Shown here piece by piece: positions 15,201-24,388 of a DNA stretch of 64,000 bases. Each line of letters starts with the position of its first letter. The first letter of the stretch is position 1. The notes beneath the pieces were generated by a model. The model did no database searches. It was not told the origin of the DNA and worked only from the letters and a program-made list of their open reading frames with translations. The position numbers were made by a program, and so were the translations under genes. Location of the stretch: contig NC_092808.1 of the NCBI RefSeq assembly GCF_040954645.1, positions 19,349,383 through 19,413,382 of the forward strand, given 5' to 3'. The stretch is from Diabrotica undecimpunctata (lineage: Eukaryota; Arthropoda; Insecta; Coleoptera; Chrysomelidae).

Positions 15201-18200
15201 GTACTGGTACTACTGGTAATTTTGTATAAGCTCGGCTGGAAGACGGGCGACCATTAAATTTTAATCCTTAAATTTTTCAAGCCCCTGCGAATGTGGTATT
15301 TGTATAGAAACGTATAAATGCTTAAATAGTGGTTTTATTTGCCCAGCCAGTGTTGAGTCATTGTAAAATTATATTTATTTACTTACAATCAATTTAATTA
15401 TACCACCGGTTTGGCATACTACAATTTGCTATCCATCTTCAGGTCTAACGGTACCTGGTAAATTAAATGATGCCGGTACAAGAATTATTAATTAGTGATT
15501 TGGGAAACATAGTTCAAACTATCCTGGATTGCTGGTGATGGGTGATCATCGGTTTTATTGTAACTGTTTAACATGACATCATTTAATTTACCAGGTACCG
15601 TTAGACCTGAAGATACATAGCAAATTGTAGTATGCGAAACCGGTCGTTGGTCGTATAATTAAATTGATTGTGAGTAAGTCTTATTTTATTTCTTTTTACC
15701 TATTTATATTTATTTATCTAATAACTCGCATTGATAATTGATAGGGATTCAAAATTTTCTTATTATACAAAGCGTTAGTGTATCTGAAGCGAATGATGTT
15801 TTTTCTTTACTCTTAGAACCATAATGTGCCTTATTTTCATCAGAATTGTTTGGTAAGTGAATTGTGTATTATAATAATCGGGCAGATATGTACGTAATAT
15901 CCATTTTTTATTTTACCAAATTTATTTCATTATAATTTCTATAGGCAGCGGAATAAGACAAGTGGATTCATTGAGCCCCATGCTCTTCAATTTGATCATA
16001 GATGAAATCATCAGAAGCGTTAACAAAGGAAGAGGATACAGAATGGGAAACAAATACTCTGTTGATAGTCTGCAAAGACTGGTCCACAGATTTAACATAA
16101 GAGCAAAAGAATTTAATATGACAATCTCATCTCAGAAAACTAAAACAATAGTAGTCAGCAAAGAACCAACCCGATGTAAAATAGAAATTGATGGCATCAT
16201 ATGGCGAAACAGACACATTAGCACTGAGATGAAGTCAAGAATTTATAAAGCCGGTGTAAGGCCAATAAATATGCCTCAGAATCAAGACCCGACACAGCCA
16301 CAACGCAAAGGCTACTGGAAACGGCAGAGATGAGAGTACTGAGAAGAATTACAGGAAATACGATGTGAGATCGAAAGAGAAGTGAAAACATTAGAAGAAA
16401 ATGTAAAGTACAGTGTATAAATGAATGGACACAAAATAGACAAAAAGAATGAAATAACCACAGAAGCAGAATGGAGCAGACCCGTGTAGTCAAAATAGCA
16501 AGAGATAAGTCACCAATCGGCAGAAGAAGTATCGGACGACCGCTCAAAAGATGAAGTGACAACCTTCCATAGAGGTATTAATCCGCCAATGGACAAGCAG
16601 AATTGCTTATAAAGAGGAAGAAGATTATTTCTATATGTCCCCTCAGTCCGCAGACATAATCAACAAAAAAACAAATACATACGGAATTTTTCGTGTGAAT
16701 CACAAAGAAAAAGTTGAAGAATGGAGAAACGATTTTGTTTCTTCTTCTTCTAGTGCCGTCTTCACTAATATAATAATTTGCAATATAACCATTGCAAATG
16801 GTTATATTGCAAATATAACTTAAGAGCGTCTGTGTGTTTAACCCGGTCCAGTCGCGAATGTTTTTAATCCAGGATATTTGTAATCTACCAGGACCCCTTT
16901 TTGATTCGATTTTACCCTTCAGAATCAGCTGTAACAACTCGTACTTATCATTTCTAAGTATGTGCCCCAAATATGCTGTCTTTCGCCTTTTAATGGTGGT
17001 CAAAAGTTCTCTGTCTCTTCCCATTCTGTGCAACACCATTTCGTTCGTAATATGATAGGTCCATGGTATCTTCAAAATTCTCCTAAAAAGCCACATCTCA
17101 AAAGCTTCCAGTTTTCTCATTAAGTCAACATTAACAGTCCAGGTTTCGACACCATAAAGAAGAATAGAGTGGATATAACATTTGGATTGGACATTTGGAT
17201 TTTGTTTCAAATGGGCTAAAATGAAAGGATAAGAAAGACGTTTATCTTTCATGCACGGTTCATAATCCACAAATGGAGGCAACAAGAAGAAGGGATAGAG
17301 AAGGAAATGTTATTTCTAAACCGAAAGTCGTCATTGACTATAATGATACAATGGAACTACCGAACCACGAGACAGAGGAAGAAAATAATACAAAAAATAT
17401 TTTTTCATTTATTGGATATTTCAGCATGGAACACATTTGTGTTGTGTTAAATGTTTATATTACTATTATATGAAAGAAAATACGATTTAATAATTCGCCT
17501 CACCTCAAGTAAATTAAAGGTGCTACGTCACTGAAATTATCTTTTTTTTTTTTTCAATTTAATTATATACGATTTTCACTTAAAAAAAATTCGATCATTT
17601 TTTGACAGAAACTTAATGTGTACATTAAGGGGTTAATATCTTGGTCATATCAGAAATGTTTAAACTATTAAAAACCTGTGCATCTGATAACCATTTATTT
17701 GTTCAGCAAAACAAAAAAAATATGTTACACAAAAATCGCGGACCAATGAGTAAGTCTACAGATAACGGTAACAGCGTGGTTCTGCTGCAGAAGCAACAAT
17801 CTTATTTTCTAAATACGTTTTATGTGATATATAGTTTTATTCTTAATTTTGAATTGTTTTTTAGGGAAATATCAGGAAATCCAGGAGTTCTCGTTCTTCT
17901 AAACACAGGTGATCAGAAGGTGACTTTAAATGTCAAACAAAACATCGCCGCCTTGTCCGAATTAGACGAGGTGACAATACAATATTATAGTAAGAACTAT
18001 AATGAAACTAGTCATAAGGACATTAAGTAAGTAAATATTTCTGATTTCTTTTACGAGGTACGTGGTACGATATTAATCTAGCTTAGTAAAAAAAAAAGAA
18101 AAGTTTTTGAAGCTATTTTTCTCATTTCTTTTTTAATTTTTATCAATTTCGAAAATAAATTTCGCTCATTCTTTGCAAAACGACATTCTTCTAGCCATTT

Positions 18201-19395
18201 GTTTAAGTTTGGGAACATGATATAGTAACACAGGGCTAAATCTGATGAATACTGTGGATGTTTGATCAATTTGTATCCTAGTTGGTGTAAGTTTGCCCGT
18301 TCAATAGCCGCCTTGTGAACTTTTGCTTGTCTTTATGGAAGAGTATTTTTGCGGCACTTACCAATCTCTTTTTTCAAATCGGCGTCGAAACAATTCAATA
18401 AAATTGCATAGTACACACATTTATTGCAATATCTTTTTTTCAAATTATCAATCAGAATATCTTTAGCATACCATATAACAATCATCGCTATTTTTGTTAT
18501 TGATCGATGTTTTCCTTCCTTAGTGCAGAAAAAGGACCTACGTCGCTTTTTCTGCACTGGTTTTATTGTTCCTTTGTCACAGGCTCATAGAAATGGATCA
18601 ATTTCATCAACCTCTACTAATTAGAAAAATACTCATCTAATGAGTTTTAGCATTTATTTAGCATAAACGTGTTCATGTTCTTATTAAAATGCTTGTGCGT
18701 GATTTTATTGCGCACACTCACTTGACGTGTTCAGAGTACGTTGATCATTTTTAAGGTATTGATCGTTTCTAAGGCACCTGGACGAATCATCAAACACACT
18801 CTTACGACCATGAACAAATTCAGTTTTCCAAAATTTCAGTATTGCTAATGACAGTTCAGACTCCATACATTGATTTTGTACGGCAATTTTTGCCTTTCGA
18901 GTAAAGGTACTTGTTAAATAAGCAATATTCGATTTTTTCCATTTGTAAGAACATAATAAATTTTGTATAAAAAATATGCATGAAAGGATTGTTTCATGCA
19001 TATTTTAAAACACCGCATACCATATAGGTTAGGTATACGTGCTCAGCGCGGTGAGAGCGAACCGAGGCAGCTTTTGCTTGACATCATGTAATGATATGTG
19101 TATGACAGATATCAAAATCGAGACCAATTCATTCGCATGAAACGCCATCTCTCAAGGACTAGATTAATATCAAATCTTCCCATATTGTTTCATGTATATT
19201 TTGTGTTCATATTAACTGATTAGTATTATTCCAGTTTTGCTTCAAGCTTAATTGGCTTTATGTACGTATTTGTTTGTAAATACATCTGACTGAATCTCTT
19301 ATTTATTTTGCAGTGCCAAGAAAGATTCGACGGATATACCGATATCACCGAAATCTGTGTTGGTTCTCCAGTACGTTCCAAAGAAGAAGCAGTAA
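3260..19395 (+). CDS. CD98hc / SLC3A2-like amino-acid transporter heavy chain, 3' seven exons (5' end missing)
   Basis: Coding exons are 3260-3339, 4528-4763, 6895-7218, 8037-8237, 9185-9372, 17865-18026 and 19314-19395 (TAA), all with AG/GT borders and compatible phases. They encode about 423 residues of an alpha-amylase-fold ectodomain, beginning WQVGPLATLDPDAKPESLDS. The family (4F2hc/rBAT) is a type II membrane glycoprotein that escorts light-chain amino-acid exchangers to the plasma membrane. The fold resembles maltases, but the segment aligned with the catalytic GxRxDA nucleophile reads GIRIRNAP, and the strand after beta-3 reads IIVDLDPAATD in place of DFVPNH; the loss of catalytic residues favours CD98hc over a digestive maltase. 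Several N-glycosylation sequons (NET, NDT, NHT) are visible. The N-terminal tail and membrane helix are not in view. Intron 5 is swollen to 8.5 kb by transposons. Confidence 0.85.
3495..3575 (+). mobile_element. RNase H scrap of a LINE-type element
   Basis: A short + frame reads LRGYTWYTGGSKT followed by glycine-rich sequence. This resembles the first strand of RNase H domains in I/Jockey/R1-type elements (YTDGSK, with the catalytic Asp here changed to Gly). It is isolated, too short for family assignment, and sits in intron 1 of the CD98hc-like gene. Confidence 0.3.
5560..6420. repeat. GC-richer unclassified block in a CD98hc intron
   Basis: This stretch is clearly richer in G and C than its AT-rich surroundings and has no convincing coding potential; the open frames on both strands are mutual shadows. 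It contains TGTAACGGCCGGGAAGAAC near 5776 and a long thymine run near 6360. A dispersed repeat or solo LTR is possible, but I could not find matching termini or a target duplication. Confidence 0.25.
7255..7420 (-). mobile_element. RTE-like RT fragment
   Basis: The - strand reads ILSPLLFNLYSACIF and then EDIDIGIKVNEKPIKTSDML, matching the RT segment just before the YADD box of RTE-like LINEs. Both ends run into unrecognised intron DNA. The rest of this intron (7421-8036) and the next one (8238-9184) show nothing I can name. Confidence 0.5.
9465..10786 (-). mobile_element. RTE-like LINE remnant (RT and C-terminal tail)
   Basis: On the - strand an N-terminal RT piece (10571-10786: YRLISLM, TQFGFRGRMGTREALF) is followed after a frameshift by 9720-10505, which has GVRQGCVLSPTLFN, FADDTVIMAES and a C-terminal FELWIYWRMLRIPWTARVTN. 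A further frame down to about 9475 carries SWLRNIRDW and ELFHVAKDRETFRNVVTNLR before a stop. These are RT boxes and the typical RTE/BovB-like C-terminus. The 5' part, including the endonuclease, is absent, and the RT side abuts a mariner remnant at about 10787. It lies antisense in intron 5 of the CD98hc-like gene. Confidence 0.8.
10787..11720 (-). mobile_element. Decayed mariner-like transposon
   Basis: The - strand across several frames matches a mariner-type transposase: a segment with AYKIQLVRELK, then YVNKQNCYIWSE, WYALWGGGIIG, WFQQDDVKYHTAHDTID and WPPRSSDLTPLDYFLWGYVK. This order (catalytic Asp boxes, then SSDLTPLDYFLWGYVK) is a known insect mariner subgroup. Numerous stops and frameshifts make it inactive. 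I could not define terminal inverted repeats with confidence, so the ends are approximate. Confidence 0.7.
11721..12740. other. Intron DNA between mariner and hAT, nothing recognised
   Basis: AT-rich sequence with only short chance frames and no splice-supported exon. The 8-bp target duplication of the neighbouring hAT begins at 12741. Confidence 0.4.
12749..15095 (+). mobile_element. Complete but decayed hAT transposon (ZBED5/SCAND3-like transposase)
   Basis: The ends are CAGAGTTTCCCAAA at 12749 and, in reverse complement, CAGTGTTTCCCAAA ending at 15095. They are flanked by an exact 8-bp duplication GTTTAAAC (12741-12748 and 15096-15103), which defines a 2347-bp hAT-superfamily insertion. 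Subterminal GCGACCCC tracts occur at both ends. Inside, + strand frames 13419-13751, 13735-14406, 14369-14677 and 14605-14856 together cover a hAT transposase of the ZBED5/GTF2IRD2 type: HREALASKVLPPEMD, LYHTEVRWLSRGNVLKSVFH and a C-terminal dimerisation segment with LCELSFSSMTAIKARVKNRL. Frameshifts separate the pieces, so the copy cannot encode a full protein. It lies in intron 5 of the CD98hc-like gene, in the same orientation. Confidence 0.88.
15380..15679. repeat. Foldback element with about 95-bp inverted arms and hammerhead-like motif
   Basis: The left arm, about 15380-15472, is the near-perfect reverse complement of about 15577-15679, with a spacer of about 100 bp. The right arm carries CTGAAGA (15607-15613), a short stem region and GAAAC (15636-15640), the two conserved core blocks of a hammerhead ribozyme in the right order. 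The left arm has the reverse complement of the first block (15436-15442), but its second block is mutated. Hammerhead motifs are known from Penelope-like elements and retrozymes; the assignment here is inference. Confidence 0.65.
15945..16625 (+). mobile_element. LINE fragment with internal deletion of the YADD region
   Basis: The + frame 15962-16333 reads DSLSPMLFNLIIDEIIRSV, then jumps directly to FNIRAKEFNMTISSQKTKT, omitting the CYADD box, and then IIWRNRHISTEMKSRIYKAG. Later frames carry IGRRSIGRPLKR, and the copy ends in a GAAGAAGA-rich tail at about 16610-16625. The copy at 53367-54255 on - is the same family and keeps the CYADDAILL box, so the deletion can be seen by comparison. Confidence 0.7.
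16735..17272 (-). mobile_element. 5'-truncated RTE-like LINE (C-terminal end)
   Basis: The - strand codes for SILLYGVETWTVNVDLMRKL, FEMWLFRRILKIPWTYHITN, GHILRNDKYELLQLILKGKI and SWIKNIRDWTGLN, the usual RTE-like C-terminus. The open frame then runs through a perfect 18-bp inverted repeat (16776-16793 with 16797-16814, 3-nt loop) in place of the last conserved block. The 3' end is a TTCTTCTTCTTC run at about 16740 (GAA repeats on the element strand). Confidence 0.7.
17273..17473 (+). pseudogene. piggyBac transposase fragment
   Basis: The frame reads RRRDREGNVISKPKVVIDYN followed by DTM, resembling the piggyBac segment around KPxVVxDYNxTMGGVD. It lies inside the TTAA-bounded carcass 15192-17632 in the same orientation as its surviving left end, so it is probably what is left of that element's transposase. 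The residues after DTM diverge, and no catalytic Asp is recoverable. Confidence 0.45.
18075..18990 (-). mobile_element. Decayed mariner (SETMAR/Mos-type) in intron 6
   Basis: In - strand order: a helix-turn-helix-like piece with AILKFWKTEFVHGRKSVFDD (about 18790-18850), then GKHRSITKIAMIVIWYAKDI and LLNCFDADLKKEI (18333-18557), then KHPQYSSDLALCYYIMFPNL and NKWLEECRF (18150-18265). These match mariner transposase blocks, with HPQYSSDLALCYY in place of HPPYSPDLAPCDY, so the final catalytic Asp is lost. Many stops. Ends were not determined. Confidence 0.65.
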
Positions 19396-19467
19396 ATGGA
19401 GGCAGAAGGGGAAGACTGGTTATTCCGAAATATTTAACAATTTCAATTGCCATTAAAAATATTTATG

Positions 19468-19473
19468 AATAAA
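19468..19473 (+). terminator. Poly(A) signal of the CD98hc-like gene
   Basis: AATAAA lies 73 bp after the TAA at 19393-19395, a normal distance for a short insect 3' UTR. From about 19480 to 20430 I see only AT-rich intergenic DNA; a lysine-rich - frame at 20058-20318 has low-complexity composition and no support. Confidence 0.6.
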
Positions 19474-20439
19474 TGATAAGCAGCAATGTTGTAGTTTTTG
19501 TATTGAATGTAAGTAATAGAGAAAAGTCAGGCATTGATACCTTCTGGTGTACAGCGCCCTCTAGAAATTACATTCTTCATTTTAAATAATAGATACTAGC
19601 TAAACTGAACAGAAAGTGGAAATATGTACCATTAAAGTGGATAAAAAGTAGATAGAAATATTCAATTCCTTGAATATATCAATACAAAAGAGCCACAAAC
19701 CAAAATCACAGTTTTTTCTTTTATTTTATATCATTTATATGCAAGTTAAATATTGCTAGAATGGAAAATTTAAAGAACTTATTTCATAATTTATTTTAGT
19801 CATTGTTTTTGTCATTAATTTACGTAGATTTTAGTAAGATTCTTACAAAAAAATATGACATCAGTCTATAAAAATAACAAAAGTTAATTCTAAAACTAAA
19901 TAGTAGTATTGGAGTTACGAAAGTCAAGCCAAAAAAGAGTTTTTAAAAAATTATTTTCGTAACAAAATTTATTTATTAGGAACGTACAAGTATGGTAACA
20001 ACTACAAAATCCAAAAATTCTTAATCTAATTAAACGCTGGTATATAATATAGCTTCTCTATATGTCGTCACACATTAGATAATCCAAGGACGTAACTCCT
20101 CCGCTCTTAGAAAGAAGCTTATCCTTGGGGAGTGCTTCTTTACACAATAAATCCTTGGGTTTCTTCTTTTCTTTTTTTTCCTTGTTTTCTTTCTTCTTGT
20201 GATCTTTTTTTCGAAATATGCACATGACAATGTGCATATTTCTATTGCTATAGCTAAATTCATTAAGTGCAAGGAAAGGTTTGTAAGGTAAATGAATAAA
20301 ACAATTTGAGTTGTTCATAGGAATCAGAATAGTTGGTAATGATCATTATATTTCCAATTCAACTAATGGAATCTAATACAAATGTAATTCTAGAATTTAC
20401 TGAATAGCTCGTAATATTTAATATTTTCTCGTACTGAAT

Positions 20440-23120
20440 TATTTTTTTAGTGTAGTATCAAAAGGCATTAATTTTGACTTTGTCTGAGATTTTGCTTTCT
20501 TTATTTCAATTAAAAGTTCAACTGGATTTACTATAGAATTGTGCAAGGTATTTATTTTGGCGAACGAGATTGCAGTTTCTATTTTGTCAAAAATATCATA
20601 AATTGTTTGATAAAGTGATAATTTGATTTATTATTATTCCTTGTTCCTAGAATATTTAAAAGTCCTCTTTTTATTCTCTTTTCTTCCTTATACAAAGGTG
20701 GATTAATTTGATATATCTGTTCTTCTTCTTCTATTTTCTAATTCTGGGTCCTGATTCTAATTGAGATTTCGACTCAAAACATGTCGAAATTAATATGGCG
20801 ACGTCGAAATGCGACTTTGCGAACCTTGTGGATTTCAGCTGAACTAACCAAACGACGTCACTAGTTTTCGACTTATCGAAATTAATTTCAACCACAAGAA
20901 AGTGGTTGAAATTTCATTTCGAGTCGAAATTAATCTGACACGACTGACTGGACTGGGAGAAGTGAACTTAGGTTCAGTTTAAGTAGGCGGAGGCGGTGTT
21001 TTGATCCTTGCAAGGAAAACTGAGGCAAAAAGTATCAATATGGCTGTGTTTTACGGACATTTGCTAGTTTTGGAGGAATTAGAGAGGTTAGATATCCGAC
21101 GTTCATAACGGAGGATAAGAAGAATGTTACGGGTACGGGATACTCAAAATTCTTTTTCACTAAGTGATGCTCAATTTAGGCAGCAATTCCGGCTTAATAA
21201 ACAAGCTGCAAATTATTTAATAAGGGTATTAGAACCATATTTGGAAGAAGGTGTTTATGCCTCTAGGATACCCAAAATGTTTAGGGTTAGTATTACCCTA
21301 GAATAACGTTTTTCTCTGGTATTACTAAGCTGCAGTAAATTTAAAAATATATTAGAATATAACCACTAAGTCAAATCTTAGTGGTTATAACTTAAGGATC
21401 TCCCACATCGCCTTTTTTTTTCTTGCCATCTTTTCTTTCCATTCAAAATATAATTGAGAATGGCCAATATTTATGATTTAACAACTCAAACAAGAAAAAA
21501 AAGACGTTCACGTAACGTAAACAAAACAAACATTCAACAAGCGTAGTGCAGCCAATAAACAACAGGGCCAACCCAAATTTTCAGCAGTGTCAAAATGATA
21601 AAGTAAATATCCCCAGTTTTAACTACAATCGAAATGAATGAGAATCGCTAGCGATTGCGACTGTCATGGCGTAGTCGCTTTTAAATTTCGACATTGAAAT
21701 GAAATAGAATCAGGGCCCTGGATAATAACTTGTTTGATTTCTGAAACTTTTTAAGTTATCTCTTGCGTTGATAGAGTTGACTGCTCCGAAGATTCCAACG
21801 ATAAATCTGAAATATTAGGCATTCTTTTTATTCTTGGGATTTTCAATTTCTATTTTCCCATTTTCTAATATTTGCATAAGTATATATGGTCCGGTATATT
21901 TTCTACTTAAGTTTCCACCGCGAGTTTTTGATTTTCTTCTTGTATACTTTTATAGAGAGCTTGAGTATTATTTTGATGTTCCTTAACATATTGAGTATAA
22001 GCTTGTGCTGGAATAAGTCTCATGGGATCTTTACTGTCTGTATGTCCCGATACTAATTCGAAAGATGTATGGCCAGTTGTTGAGTGTATAGTACTATTAT
22101 AGGTAATAAGACCATAAGGCATAATGGAAATATTATCTGCATTTTTATCTTTTTCTTTTAGTAATCTTAAGTGCTCAGTTAAGGTAGAATGGAATCTTTC
22201 TACCGGGGAATTGGATTCGTGATGATATGGAGCAGTAAAATGTATTTTTGATTAAGTATTTTTAGTAATTCATCTACAACTTCATTTTTGAATTCGCCGC
22301 CACTGTCTGCAACAAAATATGGTAACGCTTCTCCATATTTGGAAAATTTATCTATAATTGTTAAAAATCTTTGATTGCCAACTTTATAAGTGTCTATATG
22401 TATTATTTCAAATGGCTTGGAGGGTGTGTAGGTTAATATTAAAGGTTCTTTATGTCGATTTCTATAATATTTTGATCTATGGCATATTTCACATTCGTTT
22501 ATATATTTTCTCTATCCTTTTTCATTGATTTCCAATGCTCCAAGAGTCTCTGAAATTCCTTGATGATTCGTTTTGCCGTCGTGCTTATATTTTATTAGTT
22601 GATTTCTTTCTTCTGGTAATACATTGTTAACTAATTTTGTACATTCCATCAATTTTAATTTTGTAAAATATTTACGCCATACATTCTAAAATATTGGTCG
22701 CAATTCTTGAGATAAGAAACAAATGTATAAAGTATTTTTGCACGCATTTTCTTTTAAGAACTGGGTCAGTCTTCATCAGCTGAAATAGTAGTTCTTATTA
22801 TTTTATGTGCTTTAAAATTCTCACATTCGCTTTTTAGATAATTTGCAAAAGGCATTCTTTTAGTGATAAATTGATAGGCATTATTGTTTATAATTTCATT
22901 TAACAATGAGAACCTATTTTCATTTGAAGATTCAGCACTATGGGCTCTGTCTGTGTTATCCACCTCGACATTTTCATTGTTCTCATTTCCTGTTGATATT
23001 ATTTTATTTACTTGTGGGTTTTCTGTAACCTCATTGTTATCGAGAATTTGCAAAGGTTCATTTATTACAGTTTCATCAACTATGTCTGGGTTAAATTCAG
23101 CTAAAAATTGGTTGATATCA
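20440..23120 (-). mobile_element. Decayed errantivirus-type LTR element (integrase and env remnants)
   Basis: On the - strand, from about 23050 down to 21850, frames interrupted by stops cover a pol linker and then an integrase. Its zinc-finger His and Cys pairs, the first Asp, the second Asp in a DSGGEF-type context and the Glu in SPVERFHST can each be seen in separate frames. Frame 21907-22122 has the C-terminal YNSTIHSTTGHTSFELV block. Beyond a Harbinger insertion, 20450-20745 carries the start of an envelope-type transmembrane subunit with a basic furin-like site. These features mark gypsy-like endogenous retroviruses of insects. Gag, RT and the LTRs are missing, most of env is gone, and every reading frame is broken; the copy is dead. 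Confidence 0.7.
20746..21718 (+). mobile_element. Harbinger-like element remnant nested in the errantivirus
   Basis: Imperfect terminal repeats GGGTCCTGATTCTA (from 20746) and, in reverse complement, GGGCCCTGATTCTA (ending 21718) bracket about 970 bp. Inside on +, two frames separated by a stop read MAVFYGHLLVLEELERLDIR and then DAQFRQQFRLNKQAANYLIR, the N-terminal start of HARBI1-type transposases. The DDE catalytic part is absent. A perfect 12-bp hairpin (ATAACCACTAAG, 21359-21370 with 21377-21388) follows. No clear 3-bp target duplication is visible. Confidence 0.55.
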
Positions 23121-23129
23121 AAATCTATG

Positions 23130-23750
23130 TCACAGGATTATTAATATTTGATTCTGTTTCAATTGCATTAATATTTATTTGATCTAAATACTCTTCATCT
23201 TGATAAAAAGTCTTATATGAAAATTTGTTAATTTTTTGTTTTTTAATGTGAATTATGTATATTTCACACCATTTCAACCTCCATCTCCATCTTCTGTTAG
23301 TTGTGTAGTTTCCACAAGCAAGTTGTTTGAGATCAAAAAAACTTTCATGGGTCAGTTCTTTCACTGAATAAATTGACCCTTTTTTCTTTGCAGTTTTTAT
23401 TAATGTTATACTTATATTGGTCAGGCACATAAATTGGAGAAGATTTCAAAGCTCTGAACACATTTCTTTGAATTGTAGAATGAACCGCATCGCCCTCATT
23501 TTGAGTGTGTCCTTTAATTAGAAATTTTTTGGGAATGTATTTACGGCATATTGATACATTGCCACCATATATTTATTTTCTTGCTGATCACAGCAATTAT
23601 TGCTATAAAACAATGTCGAAATCATCAGTTGCTTTGTTATGTAAACATTCCAAATACATAAACACACATGAGCCAATTTTATTTACTTCCCATACTCCTT
23701 CTCCTTCATGCCATGCAAAACAAGTTGTCGCTTTAGAACCCAGTTCGGTT
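23130..23750 (-). mobile_element. Broken relative of the DUF7869 transposon
   Basis: The - strand across frames encodes [46 protein letters not shown] and KELTHESFFDLKQLA. Each block matches the intact 815-residue ORF at 32883-35330 ([62 protein letters not shown]) in the same order. At least two frameshifts are present. It covers only the C-terminal third and abuts the errantivirus remnant at about 23120. Confidence 0.75.
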
Positions 23751-24335
23751 CTAAAGCTACAACTATTATATTTATATTCTAATAATAATATTATTAGAAT
23801 CTATGGAAATTAATTAATAAAAAACACAGACATAATTCTGAATGACCAACTTAGACAAACAGTTCTCTCCTCCTCAACCTTTTTTGTTAAAGACTATTAA
23901 GTGTAAATAGATACCAAAAATAGATCACTTGAGAAAGGCACTCTGCTGACACAGTTGTAGCGATAAGATTTTATAATAAATTTTGTGGAAGTTTTGAAAA
24001 CAAAGTTTTCAGTATTTTATTGTTATATAAAATGAATTTCCATCAAATAACTGTTGAATACATCACTTATTTCCTTTTTGTATATTGGTATTGTAATGTT
24101 GGTACTCTACCTGTCTAGTACATGTCATCATCAGCACTTTCTTTTTCTGCTTCTGTAGATCTAATACTGTCCCCATTGTTAGTTCTTGTTTCAAGATATT
24201 CATTGTTTTGCTTCTATTTTGTTTAGATGTTTAGATTTCTCATGCTTCTAGCCGTTTTTATTTCTTTTTTGCCAAGCTCCATGATTGATTAGCTTGTCGA
24301 CATCTGAATGAAAAATACGACAACTACTCAAGCAA

Positions 24336-24341
24336 TTTATT
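24336..24341 (-). terminator. Poly(A) signal of RAE1
   Basis: AATAAA on the - strand, 48 bp beyond the RAE1 stop at 24389-24391. The preceding interval 23850-24335 shows nothing recognisable. Confidence 0.6.
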
Positions 24342-24388
24342 TTATAGAGATAGGGATATACACATAAAAAATTAAAACTAGTGAATTA

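Larger units (their letters stand above)
15192..17632 (+). mobile_element. piggyBac transposon carcass with nested insertions
   Basis: TTAA at 15188-15191 is followed by CCCCTTAATGTAC, and the reverse complement GTACATTAAGGGG ends at 17632 and is followed by TTAA (17633-17636). TTAA target duplications with C-rich ends are the piggyBac signature. Inside are a foldback (15380-15679), a LINE fragment (15945-16625), an antisense RTE fragment (16735-17272) and a surviving transposase scrap (17273-17473). I infer a piggyBac copy largely replaced by later insertions and deletions. Confidence 0.75.

Noticed and set aside
20058..20318. Lysine-rich - frame
   Set aside because: Low-complexity AAG/GAA run without splice, domain or family support.
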